Assembly: GCA_022432975.1 (NCBI GenBank)
Contig: CM039503.1
Coordinates: 42,018,869-42,082,868, forward strand
DNA: 64,000 bases
Reading direction: 5' to 3'
Origin: Begonia masoniana
Lineage: Eukaryota > Streptophyta > Magnoliopsida > Cucurbitales > Begoniaceae
In this document: positions 15,085 to 26,391 of the stretch, piece after piece
How positions within the stretch are numbered: the stretch's first letter is position 1
Layout: every line of letters begins with the position of its first letter
Translations under genes and position numbers: made by a program
Notes under the pieces: generated by a model
What the model saw: only the letters and a program-made list of their open reading frames with translations
Database searches by the model: none
Told to the model about the DNA's origin: nothing

Positions 15085-15560
15085 CATCTACGGCTGAATA
15101 GTCCAAGCGGTAGAAATAGAGACAGAATAGTCTCGGTGGTAGAAGTAGAGACAGGATACGTCTTCTACTACCGACATCTACCGCTCAACAGTAAAACTCA
15201 ACCTCCACCAATAGACAACATCTACCGATAAATAACTTCTACCGATCGATAACATCTACCGGTAAACAGTAACACTCAACATCCACCGATAGACAACATC
15301 TATCGATAGACAACTCTTACCGATTGATAACATCTACCGGTAAACAGTAACACTCAACATCCACCGATAGACAACATCTACTGGTAAAAAGTAACACTCA
15401 ACATCCACTGATAGACAACATCTACCGATAGAAAACATCTATCGGTAAACAGTAACACTCAACATCCACCGATAGACAACATCTACCAGTAAACAGTAAC
15501 ACTCAACATCCACCAATAGACAACATCTACCGACAGACAACAGAACAACATATCAACCAT
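15085..15560. repeat. Degenerate minisatellite in LTR B1
   Basis: Imperfect units contain the phrases ACATCTACCGGTAAACAGTA and ACTCAACATCCACCGATAG. The spacing varies because parts of the unit are gained or lost. The array occupies the same part of the B LTR as the 54/37-bp array in B0 and the 27-bp arrays in B2. Confidence 0.75.
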
Positions 15561-16877
15561 TTACACTCTAAACAAAAGACAACTCCGACTGTTAGAAGAA
15601 CTTGTAAATTTTACTAAAATCATTCAAAATAATTTGACTCCATTAAATGCCAAAATCCAGTAAAAGAACTACAGTTAAAACTAACAATGTATCATTATTA
15701 GAGTAACTTAAAAAAAACATAACAGAAATATTAAAACTATCACTGTCATAAAAATTCTCAGCTCATATCAACAAAACACTTGTCCACTAAGACTTCACAT
15801 ACTGACATTAGTTAAACCGCCTCATCAGAGCACCAAACCACGGCATAGATGTGCTCACTCAACTTCACTTATTCCTCTATAAACTCAAAGAAATCACCTG
15901 TTGTAACCTCAGCACCTACATCACAAAACTCATCTATTAGCCTAATGCTAAATAATTAGAGTAAAATGAAATGAAGTACTGAAACATAAAACTTAATCAT
16001 GCAGTTTCTACTTTCGTAACTCAGTTGTATTCGTTCTATGTTGATCCTTCTATACAATGGGAGGTGGATCAATTTCCCAAGGTGTACATCCTCTACTCGA
16101 TTAAGGGGCGGATTAGTTCACTTAATAGCTGATCTGATCCCTTCTTCGATGGGAAGTGATCATTATTTACCAAAATCTACATCCTCTACTCGATTAAGGG
16201 GCAGATTAATTCCTTAAATAGTTTGTCTATTACAACCTGTTCATGCCTTACCATGCCATTACATGTAAATTCATTTTCGTACTCATTCAATAAAACATGA
16301 TGCATGACATACTGGAAACATTCAAGCATGCATAAACCTACTGTTTTGTGATGTAGACCCGAAGACACACACATACTCCACTTACTTGGTTTCCTGAGAG
16401 GTTCCTGGTTATAAGCTACTTCAAGAGTTGGCTCACCTAAACATAAGCACAACATTACTTAACTTCATTCTAAACTATCCAGAATTTAAGGAAAACTAGT
16501 TTGGAGGCTCTGTTCTTCGTACATTCTTGATTTACTACAAAACCAAACTCAACTCTCACTCCCAGCATTCTCAATATACGCATCTACAATCCTCTCTATT
16601 ATCTATAATCACTAAAGCAGTGAGAGATCGAAGTAAGACTCACCTAAGTTGTAATACCCCAGATTTAATTATTATTTAGTTATTTATTGGGTTAATTATT
16701 TATTCTTGGGAGTTAGACCGAGGGTAAGGTGTAAGTCAATTATATAAATTTAACGGTCAAAGAACGTGATTTAATAGAATCTTTGGGAGGGCAAAATGGT
16801 AATGCTAAATGCTATTATTATTATTTATTTATTTATTTATTTATTATGTTTTAAAAGAAAATGGTAATTTCTTTTAA

Positions 16878-16910
16878 AACAACTGAATGGCTTCGAGCCA
16901 TTCAGTTGTT
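16878..16910. other. Conserved LTR hairpin, D-family copy
   Basis: AACAACTGAATGGCT and AGCCATTCAGTTGTT form a perfect 15-bp stem around a 3-nt loop (TCG). Compared with the C-family hairpin, the inner ACAGAATGG arm is ACTGAATGG here. The opposite arm has changed to match. Confidence 0.8.
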
Positions 16911-18009
16911 CTTCGCGAGCGGAGAACGGAGCCGAGAAGGGGAGGGAGCTCAGGCGACGATCGACGGGGCGAAACGCCGGAGATTTCGACGCTTTTCGAT
17001 CAGGCAACGACAGCGACTTCAGGGAAGACATTTCCGGCTGCCTTCGCGCGCCAAAAACCGACTTGTAAGCTCGGTTTTCTTCCCCTGTTTTTGTTCTGTT
17101 TGAGGCTGAGAATGGTGAGCTAGCTTGGGCTCCAACCGCTGGCCATTTTTGGCTAGTCTCGGCACCAAATGGCTGGGCTTGGACTGGCATGAATGGTCGG
17201 GCAAAGGAGAGTGCCGATTGGGGCTGAAAACTGAGAACTCCCAATGTGTGGGGTTCGGGTTCTCTAGATTAAGCCCTGGAATTCCATTTAAATTGTGCTA
17301 ATTGGGTATTATAGGGATTGATTGGCGAGGAATTGATGGAATTAAATTGAATTGGAGATTTTTGGACATTTAGGGTAAAAATCCGGTTCTGTTTTTAGAG
17401 GATCTGACCTAGCTCTAGTTATTCGTTTTAAAATTTCTTTTAGTATGTTAAAATAGGTGGTATGGGGAGCGTCTAGCCGCTGAAATCGAGTCATTCCGAT
17501 AAGCGTAGCAAAAGTTATGTAAATTTGAAGTTTAGGTGAAATTCGGGTTCCCGAGTGGGGAACCCTCAATTTGTGTTGTGTCAAGTCTAAATTGATCTGA
17601 ATGAGCTTAATTGACAATGTGATTGGTGAAATGGGATTGAAAGTTAAATTTGGACGTGTTAGCATAATAGACCCGAGTCGATTGTTCAGATTTTGGACTG
17701 GTTACGGCCGTTCGTTTAGGTTCTCTTTCTCGCAAGTTAAACTAGGTTATTAGAGGAGTACGTGGTCGCTAGAATCGTTCGATTCCAATAACCGACATGA
17801 AAGTTATGCACATTCAAAGTTTCGGGTCGGTTTTTAACTAGACCGAGTTAGTGACCAGTTTAGTTAGATGTGACTTGGGTTAAGTTAGAAATGTTAGTTT
17901 TAGAATGAATTGGCAAGTTTAAGCCTAGGTGCTAACAACGATTTTGAATTTGTGCTAGGTGAAGCCGTAGGTGACGCGACGTGCCAAACAAAGCGAGCTA
18001 GGACGCCAG

Positions 18010-18065
18010 GTAAGTAGTAGTGTGGTTGAGAATGTTTGAGAGTCGCCCAGAAGGGCCTACACCAC
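18010..18065 (+). promoter_or_regulatory. GTAAGT plus GGCCTACACCAC module (D LTR)
   Basis: CCAG|GTAAGT ends at 18015 and GGCCTACACCAC runs from 18054 to 18065. This is the same pair in the same order as in the A, B and C LTRs. The 71-bp minisatellite begins soon after it. Confidence 0.5.
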
Positions 18066-18124
18066 AGTTGTTTGCTTGTTGTGAGTCGTGTGTATGCCGT
18101 GAGTGGTTTGTATGCGATGTGTGT

Positions 18125-18660
18125 GTGTGGTGGCCATAGGTGCGTATGTGATGTGATGTGGAGGTGAAGTCATCATTAGTTAGTCATGGTATGCAGGTTG
18201 TGAGTCGTAGGTGCGTGTGTGATGTGATGTGGAGGTGAAGTCATCATTAGTTAGTCATGGTATGCAGGTTGTGAGTCGTAGGTGCGTGTGTGATGTGATG
18301 TGGAGGTGAAGTCATCGTTAGTTGGTCATGGTATGCAGGTTGTGAGTCGTAGGTGCGTGTGTGATGTGATGTGGAGGTGAAGTCATCCTGAGTTGGTCAT
18401 GGTATGCAGGTTGTGAGTCGTAGGTGCGTGTGTGATGTGATGTGGAGGTGAAGTCATCGTTAGTTGGTCATGGTATGCAGGTTGTGAGTCGTAGGTGCGT
18501 GTGTGATGTGATGTGGAGGTGAAGTCATCGTTAGTTGGTCATGGTATGCAGTTTGTGAGTCGTAGGTGCGTGTGTGATGTGATGTGGAGATGAAGTCGCG
18601 TTAGTTGGTCATGGAATGCAGGTTGGGGGTCGTAGGTACGTGCGTGAAGTGATGTGGATG
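18125..18660. repeat. 71-bp minisatellite, first array, about 7.5 units
   Basis: TGGTATGCAGG recurs at 71-bp steps (18187, 18258, 18329 and on). The unit also contains GTGAGTCGTAGGTGCGTG and GGAGGTGAAGTCATC. Units at the edges are the most diverged. From 18660 to 19150 shorter GTGAGTC-TGTGCAGGTTGTGGG units continue the pattern. Confidence 0.9.
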
Positions 18661-19149
18661 TGAAATCGTCATTAGTGGTATGTTGTGAGTCTTGTGCAGG
18701 TTGTGGGCCAACTTTGCATAGGTTGTGAGTTCGGTGTAGGTTGTAGGCTAGTTGTGGGTAGGTTGTGAGTTCTGTGCAGGTTGTGGGCCATCTCTGCATA
18801 GGTGGTGAGTCTGGTGAGGTTGTGGGCTAGTTGTGGGTAGGTTGTGAGTCCTGTGCAGGTGGTGGGCCATCTCTGCATAGGTGGTCAGTCTGGTGAGGTT
18901 GTGGGTCAGTTGTGCGTAGGTTGTGGGTTTGGTGAGCCTTGTGTGTGTTGTGGCCATATGTACGTATGTGTAGGTGTAGTCATTGTTCGTTGTATGTTGT
19001 GAGTCTTGCATCCGTGGCGGGTTGTGGGTACGGATGTGGGCGAGAAGTTGTTGTTAGTTGGGCATGTCGTGTAGGTTGTGAATCCTGTGTAGGTTTTGGG
19101 GTAGTCTTGTGTAGGTTGTGAATCTTGTGTAGGTCGTGGGCCAGTTGTG

Positions 19150-20565
19150 TGTATGTTATGAGTCTTGTGCAGGTTATGGGTGAATGACAAATATGTTACG
19201 GGTCTTGTACTGGTTGTGGGTTAGTGGCACGTATGTTAGGAGTGGATCTTGTGCAGCGTAGGTGAGTTGTACGTCAGTTGTGAGTTTTGAGCACGTAATG
19301 AGTTGTAGGCATGTTTGTGATGTGATGCGTATGTAGAGTTGTAATTAGTTGATTATGGTCAGCATGCATCATGTTTTAAAAGCTACGCAAAATGTTTTGA
19401 GCATGTTTTCAAGCACGGAGGGAGAGTAGTGGAGGTGACGTACGGTGCGGACAGGCGACAGTGGGCTGGAGTGTGACTGTGGGCCCTGCTTCCGGGACGA
19501 GCTAGAGTGGTGGCGACGTGCTGGTGGTAGTGCGGTGTATTGGCCGACTGCCCGGACGGTTGCACTTCGAGTCGAGATAGTGGCTGGAATGTGACTTATG
19601 GACCCCGTTCCTGGAGGTATGCAGGTTGTGAGTCGTAGGTGCGTGTGTGATGTGATGTGGAGGTGAAGTCATCGTTAGTTGGTCATGGTATGCAGGTTGT
19701 GAGTCGTAGGTGCGTGTGTGATGTGATGTGGAGGTGAAGTCATCGTTAGTTGGTCATGGTATGCAGGTTGTGAGTCGTAGGTGCGTGTGTGATGTGATGT
19801 GGAGGTGAAGTCATCGTTAGTTGGTCATGGTATGCAGGTTGTGAGTCGTAGGTGCGTGTGTGATGTGATGTGGAGGTGAAGTCATCGTTAGTTGGTCATG
19901 GTATGCAGGTTGTGAGTCGTAGGTGCGTGTGTGATGTGATGTGGAGGTGAAGTCATCGTTAGTTGGTCATGGTATGCAGGTTGTGAGTCGTAGGTGCGTG
20001 TGTGATGTGATGTGGAGGTGAAGTCATCGTTAGTTGGTCATGGTATGCAGGTTGTGAGTCGTAGGTGCGTGTGTGATGTGATGTGGAGGTGAAGTCATCG
20101 TTAGTTGGTCATGGTATATGAGTCTTGTGCAGGTTATGGGTGAATGACAAATATGTTACGGGTCTTGTACTGGTTGTGGGTTAGTGGCACGTATGTTAGG
20201 AGTCTTGTGCAGGCAGTAGGTGAGTTGTACGTCAGTTGTGAGTTTTGAGCACGTAATGAGTTGTAGGCATGTTTGTGATGTGATGCGTATGTAGAGTTGT
20301 AATTAGTTGATTATGGTCAGCATGCATCATGTTTTAAAAGCTACGCAAAATGTTTTGAGCATGTTTTCAAGCACGGAGGGAGAGTAGTGGAGGTGACGTA
20401 CGGTGCGGACAGGCGACAGTGGGCTGGAGTGTGACTGTGGGCCCTGCTTCCGGGACGAGCTAGAGTGGTGGCGACGTGCTGGGTGTATTGGCCGACTGCC
20501 CGGACGGTTGCACTTCGAGTCGAGATAGTGGCTGGAATGTGACTTATGGACCCCGTTCCTGGAGG
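19150..20565. repeat. 71-bp array (19612-20117) within a ~967-bp duplication in LTR D
   Basis: About seven 71-bp units, more uniform than the first array, lie at 19612-20117. The ~460-bp segment before them (TATGAGTCTTGTGCAGG to CCCCGTTCCTGGA) is repeated after them from about 20115 to 20565 with a few indels. The larger period is about 967 bp. This looks like a second-order tandem duplication. Confidence 0.85.
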
Positions 20566-22300
20566 AACCGGGACGGCGATGACGTGCCGGTAAACAGTGC
20601 GGTGTACGGACCGACTGCCCGGTACGGTTGCATTTCGAGTCGGGACGGGGGGGTTTTGGGTGTGACTTTTGGACCCCGTTCCTGGAGGAACCGGGACGGT
20701 GGTGACGTGCCGGTAAACAGTGCGGTGTACGGACTGACTGCCCGGTGCGGTTACATTCCAAACCTCGGTGAGAAGCGATGCGGAGAGATGTTGACAACGT
20801 GTGTAGAGACCTGCATGTGTTAGGATTGCATAACCAGTTTTCATGCTTCACGTTTATTCTTTTTTTTAGCACTCTACTTGCTAGGCTTGAGCTTACGGTG
20901 TGTTCTGTGGTGTAGGTACTTCTGAGCTGGTGGGTGTGTACCGAGAATCGGACTAGGAGTAGGTGGCAGTTGGTGGCATGCGACCAGGGCCCCGGTTGAT
21001 GACAGTGTTAGGGCGACCCGACCCTGAAAGAGCCGTAGCATGGTGTTGATGGGGGAGTAGGATTTCTTTGTCTTTTGTGGGGGGTATTTGTATTTGTTGT
21101 AAATAGTCATAGTTAAGGGTGATATGTCACCCTATACTGTGGACTTTCTTCATTTTGGTCGATTGCATTTTCGTTCGGTTAGGATGATCGTTTTGGAGAT
21201 TTCGTAGACTGTATTGTTGTGTAGGAGTATTCTGGATTGGTTGGGATTTGTTTTATTTGCAGGTACTTAGCATTTTGGAGGCGTCATTTTCAGGCGTTAC
21301 TCTGCCGAAATTTTCGGGGAGGACGCCGTGGTGCTTAATGGTTAGGATTAGGAAAAGTAGTGAGTCGTTTAGCTCAGGGTAGTCCCTGTAACGAGCCGGG
21401 AATAGAGGCGGGTTTTCGGGGTGTTACATAAGTCGGAGAAGAATCGAAAGAGGAAATCGCCTCGAGGAACCACTGAGCTCGAATGCCGAAAGAGGGAAAA
21501 TGAAACAGTGGCGGCTAAACCTTCATTAAACCTCCTACTTATAACACTTGCTTCACAATTACTAAAATGCCTTTGGCTAATCAACTTTAACCTATTTAAG
21601 CAACCAATCAAATTTACTTAATTTTATAAAAATGCAAGTCACAAAATGTTACTAATAAAAATCAGGGCTGACAATTATCGGTTGCTACAAAATTAGTAGA
21701 AATTCTATTAATCATTAAACACACTCCTCTTAATTTATATGTAGGATCCATCATACATGAATAACAAAAAAAATGAGAAATATCAAACCAATATTTTTAA
21801 AATTTTGTTTCTATTTTATTAAGTATATCTCTAAATTCATCTATTTGTCGATATTGTACAAAATTACTCGTTAAGTTTACGAAAATTGGGAGAAAAAATG
21901 AGAAGTGAGATAATAAATTTCTGAACATTCATTTGTAGTATCATAAAATGGTTTTAAAAAATCAAGAAATATATTTGCTACATCACAACTAGATTTATCA
22001 AAATTAATACTTTGTGTTTCCTCATTAATAAAAAAACAAATAACTTACCAATATAGTTTAATGTTTTTTAACATTAAATAAGTCGAATTCCACCTATTAT
22101 CTATATTATTTTTTAATTTTCTTAGTTTAAGTTTTGCAGCTTTACAAAAATTCCTATATTCTTGTTGTCTTGAATTAGATCCAATGATATAAGAAATTGC
22201 GAATCTAATTAATTCAATGTGAAACAAAATATATGTCATATTATCTTTAACAACTAAATTCAAAATATGTCATACACATCTCATAAGAAAAATAAAATTG

Positions 22301-23353
22301 TGGCTTGTTTAGCTCTGCTCCTGATGGACGCGCAAGCCCGAATCACTGGGCTCAGTGTAGCCCATCTCCTAAGTGCGGTCTGAGCGGGTGGACTGACTTA
22401 ACAGCACTAGATGAGGGTAGAAAAAGAGAGAGAGAGGCATGAACAACTCAATATAAATTTTATAAGTTGTTTTATCATAAATGAGTCACATCACTAAAAC
22501 TAAAAGATTAAGATCTAATTTATTAAAAAATAAGTTTAAAGTGTTAGCTGGAAATAAATTTATAAAATCTATTTTTTTTTACTATGTTCGTACTACGGCC
22601 AAAAAATTAAGTAATTTAAGGTACACCACTTCTTTTAATTGATTTAAAATAATGTTACGCCATATTAAAATTAATTGAACATGGGTTATATGGAATCTGA
22701 CTTTTGGTATGATGAGTTATTAACCTTGTGGGTCAATGTTTGCTTTATGAGGCATTATTTTCATCCATCTAACTTATTTTTTTAAATTCAAAAATAGTAA
22801 TGATACGTTTACTTTCTTATTCTACTATCTTAAACCATTGTTTAACTTGTCAATGGGTATTTTAAGAAGGTAGAATAAGAGAGTAAATATAACATTATTC
22901 TTTCAAAAAATGAGGATGATGACTGTTGAGAGTGAGATCAAAAATTAGAATCTAATTTTTGTCAACTTAATTACCGAGGACTTTAAGGATAAGTTCAAAT
23001 GAACCCACTCTTGTATTAGATTTTCTAATTTTCAGAATTTTGAATGAAAATTTAACTTCTAGTTCGTAAATTCAGAATTAGATGCACAAAAATAAGTTAG
23101 AATATATATGGATTGGGTTTAACACTATTTCGTGTAAAAAAGTTGCAGAAAAGATCTAATTTTATTTTAGAAACAACACAAGCCATAAGGTTTTCAGCAT
23201 TGATGAAAGTTGACGCAAGGCCATGAGTGAAAAATGCAAAGCCGTAACACTTTGAGTGTTTTCAAGGTTGTGTAGAATTATGACATGTGTTCCAAGGTTT
23301 GGGAACTGGAGCTCAAGCCTTGTTAGGCTCTACGACGACACTATTTGGTGGTC
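22301..23353. other. AT-rich sequence without a recognised gene
   Basis: I see no conserved protein and no RNA gene. A short G+C-richer patch (22310-22400) differs from the hAT remnant beside it and may mark another junction. A small inverted-repeat element lies at 22798-22897. The stretch ends at the copia target site TAGAC (23354-23358). Confidence 0.5.
22798..22897. mobile_element. MITE-like foldback, about 100 bp
   Basis: The left arm (22798-22834) contains TTTACTTTCTTATTCTAC and the right arm (22861-22897) its near reverse complement, GTAGAATAAGAGAGTAAA. The arms are about 37 bp with a few mismatches around a 26-bp centre. No clear TSD is seen, so the class is unknown. Confidence 0.5.
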
Positions 23354-23358
23354 TAGAC

Positions 23359-23845
23359 TGTTAGATTCAAATAGAATTATTGAATCCCTAAAAATTAACA
23401 AAAAATTTAATTCTTAATCTTCACGTTAGAAATTCTACAAGCAAATCAACAAAGCGAAAAGGACGTACTTGTATCCATTGTCTGAATGCAAAATACTGTA
23501 AATCAAGTACGTGGATCTTCTGATTCGACAATCGCCTTCTCTAATGTCTCTCTAGAATGATGGCGGTTCCAAGGAGGCAAACGGTTCGATGGTGAATTGG
23601 GGACCATAACCCTATATTTAATTTAATTGGGTAATTTACTATTTTGCCCATCACAAATTGGCAAATTACCCATAATGTCTCTACACATTATAATATAACC
23701 ATATCATATTTAATATACTCCAAAGTCCGTTGAAATCATATTAAATCACTTTAATGCAGACTTAAACCTGACGATAACATAATGTATAATTTCTGGTTTG
23801 ACAATTTAGATCCAAATAGAATTATAAATCCTTATAATTCTAACA
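23359..23845 (-). mobile_element. 3' LTR of the copia element
   Basis: This 487-bp LTR has TG...CA ends. It is the 3' LTR because the polypurine tract lies on its right and the element reads on the minus strand. It aligns base for base, with scattered changes, to the split right LTR. Confidence 0.9.
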
Positions 23846-24234
23846 ATCTTCCACTTGGATCAAATCATAAACAATCTATTATACATTATAACTTCATCCT
23901 TATGATATCAAATTTTGTTATCATATAAAAGAATATACTTAAACAATCTTGTAACTAAATCTATCAATGATCACAAACACCAACATAATCAAATGAAACA
24001 GATCAAATAAGGATGTGTAGCATGAAAATTATATATAATATGATTTAACATGCCTATTTTCAACTGGTCTAACCAAAACTTTATTTAGATTATTAAAATT
24101 CAAATGCCGAGTGAATGAATGAATACCTCATAAAATGAAAATTGCAGTAACCAAAATATTCATTACAAATATCTATAGAATAAAATCACATAAAAAAATA
24201 CAGACTCCTATTAAACCTCAATATCACTAAGACA

Positions 24235-25097
24235 TACAACCCCCATATGAGCAACATGCTCATGAAAGACCTTGGGTCGTAATCCCTTGGTGAGCGAATC
24301 CGCAACTATGAAGTCTGTTCCAATGTGATCTATAGATATTTGACCACTCTGAACCCTTTCCATCAAACTTAATGTCTACAAACTTAGACTTTGAGAAGCT
24401 ACTGTTGTTGTTGGAGAACATCACAGCTGAGTGGTTGTCACATAATTTCCGAAGTGATCTTTCAATACCATTCAAGATTCGTAATCTCGTGACAAAGTTA
24501 TTCAGCTATAATGCCTAATTGGATACCTCATAACATGCTATAAACTCAGCTGCCATAGTAGAAGAGGTCGTAATACCCTGCTAGCACTCTTCCAAGAGAT
24601 AGCTCCTCCAGCTAAAAGAATAATATAGCCTAACATTGACTTCAAGTCATCTTGGCATCCAGCAAAATCAGAATCAGTGTATCCAATGATCTTGAGCTTG
24701 TCTGATTTCTTATATGTGAGCATGTACTCTTTGGTTCTCTGTAAGTATCTGAGTACCCTTTTTCCAGCCTTCCAATGATCGAATCTAAGATTTCTCAAGT
24801 ATCTACTTAACATGCCAACTATGTACGTAATATCCGAACGCGTACATACTTGAGCATACATTAAGCTTCCTATAGCCGAAGCATAAGGAACCTTTTGCAT
24901 TTCTTTGACTTCGAACGCTCCCACTTTTATAGCTCCCTGTTATCATTAAGGGTACTTGATATTGAAAGAGGTGGGAAGCGTGCGACCCTAAGAGCAATGT
25001 CAAGATCCATGCACCTGAGAACAATCATAGCGTTCTCTTTTCAGACTTTATAGTTAGTCCCGTTAAGCATAGGAACTGCATTAACGTTACCCATCAT
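24235..25097 (-). pseudogene. copia gag-pol relic: gag N-terminus joined to RT end and RNase H
   Basis: Reading leftward from 25097, the first part resembles a copia gag N-terminus: LNGTNYKV, a stop where Trp is expected, KEN, CMDLDIALRV and a KWERS-like phrase. At about 24920 it passes straight into the end of reverse transcriptase and RNase H: VPYASAIGSLMYAQVCTRSD, IVGMLSRYL, IIGYTDSDFAGCQDD, GAISWKSA, CDNHSAVMF and finally DSLTKGLRPKVFHEHVAHMG near 24240. The zinc knuckle, protease, integrase and most of the reverse transcriptase are missing. A frameshift near 24560 and several stops also break it. The element could move only with help from another copy, if at all. Confidence 0.8.
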
Positions 25098-25557
25098 ACT
25101 TGAGATGTTAACTGTAACAACAGAGAAACTGAAATAACATTAGCTCACAAAATAATATGCATATATATGACAATAATATAACTCAAAATATAGTGCATCC
25201 ATCAACAAGAAACCGGTACAACATTAACATTTAGTCTTTTGACTAAAAATGTTAACTTATAATTGGTAACTTGGTCTAGTATATGAACATTGACAATAAA
25301 ACCTGTCAAACAATAAACTTATCTTTGAACCAGTTCAATGTTCACATGGCATCCTAATAACTGTCACATGTTTTAATACTGCTAACAATCTATGTAACTG
25401 TATAAGCGTCAACATTCCTTTGGGCCGGTCGATATTCATACAATGTCATGTATCATATCTAACATATAAAATATGATAATTAAAACAATGGAGACTAATT
25501 TTATAGCATGCTACCCAACCATCTTATTTTACAATGTAAAACTTCATAAAAATTGCA

Positions 25558-25723
25558 CACAAAAAAAGTTAAGAAAATTCATATACATACATAATCAATA
25601 ACTAGACAACCATAGTAGTCAATCAGTAAACCAAAGGATCACACAAAAAAGTTAAGAAAATTCACATACATACATAATCAATAGCTAGACAACCATAGTA
25701 GTCAATCAGTAAACCAAAGGATC
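25558..25723. repeat. 83-bp tandem duplication in the copia leader
   Basis: Two copies of a unit starting AAAGTTAAGAAAATTCA lie 83 bp apart (25565 and 25648), differing at a few bases. The copia 5' untranslated region around it (25100-26360) has no coding sequence. Confidence 0.85.
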
Positions 25724-26391
25724 AACAAACCTAAAATAGAAGGGTCAAATTGGCCACAATCGGGCAAAAACAAGGTGAATCGGAGCGAACCAAGCTTTGA
25801 ATTGTCCATAAATAGTCATTAGAAAAGGCCAAAAATAGCCGAACCTAAGTGAACTGGGGCCCATTTAACCAAATGAATCGGTTAAAAAATTTTTTTTACC
25901 GGACCGAATCGAATCGATCTAGGTCGAACAAACCAAAAACCGATCCAAACCAAAATTGAACCGAATTGGTTTGATCCGGGTGGGACCGAACCCAAAAGGT
26001 TTGGTCTGATTTGGACCGAACTTAACCCAATAAAATTGAATTGGTCCAAACCACCGAAGAGGGGCTACAAATCAGCAACAAAAAACACCAGAATCTCACC
26101 GATTCTGGCATATTTTCACCCCAAAATTGTCTTATTTATAAAAAAAAATGATAGAATAGGCAATAATCCTTAAAGTGCATCACAAAAAATCAATTTTTAA
26201 GGTCTCCAAACATGCATTCTAGCGGAATTAGATGCATAAAAATTAACCAAAAAAATAATTCTGAAAATTAAAAAATAATTGATGCTTTAATCCGAATTGA
26301 TGTCAAAATTGATTTGATTCCAAACAACGATTACTCGAAGTCTAACGTGATTGGATCTGATACTAATTGTTAGATTCAATTAGAATATTGA

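Larger units (their letters stand above)
16651..21428 (+). mobile_element. LTR D, 4.8-kb LTR with TSD TAAGT
   Basis: It starts TGTAATACCCC and ends GGGGTGTTACA, with identical duplications TAAGT at 16646-16650 and 21429-21433. It carries no gag, pol, primer site or polypurine tract, so it is best called a solo LTR. Its first 1.4 kb is related to the C LTR. A region corresponding to C 12425-12640 occurs twice (about 17400-17690 and 17690-17980). Downstream are 71-bp arrays, a duplicated ~460-bp segment and a ~123-bp repeat near 20550-20760. From 18050 to 20500 the plus strand is strongly G+T rich. Confidence 0.85.
14856..21689 (-). mobile_element. LTR B1, solo LTR of family B with TSD AAATT (contains LTR D)
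   Basis: It starts TGTAACGCCCCGA and ends GGTTGCTACA. The 5-bp duplications AAATT (14851-14855 and 21690-21694) are identical, and the hAT frame resumes on the far side. Without the nested LTR D its length is about 2.05 kb. It has the same terminal sequence as B2 at 36354 and no primer site, polypurine tract or coding sequence, so it is a solo LTR. By comparison with other families it reads on the minus strand. Confidence 0.85.
14488..22300 (-). pseudogene. hAT-family transposase remnant, split by LTR B1
   Basis: Two blocks on the minus strand join across LTR B1. The block 22290-21690 gives, in order, a segment like HILNLVVKDNM, the hAT hallmark RWNSTYLMLKN (about 22090) and FLDFLKPFYDTTNE. 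Near 21730 a MMDPTYKLRGV segment corresponds to the family's LDPRYKL. The block 14850-14488 continues with a Ser-rich linker, a segment like QLDTYVYSNTI and the start of the C-terminal dimerisation domain ending at LLTPLVSTV, where an A LTR cuts it. Several in-frame stops are present. The N-terminal BED finger is not found; sequence beyond 22300 is unrelated. The type is RICESLEEPER/Ac-like and it is non-functional. Confidence 0.8.

Noticed and set aside
18539..19190. Minus-strand Thr/His-rich repeat peptides
   Set aside because: They are by-products of the C/A-rich strand of the 71-bp and related repeats in LTR D.
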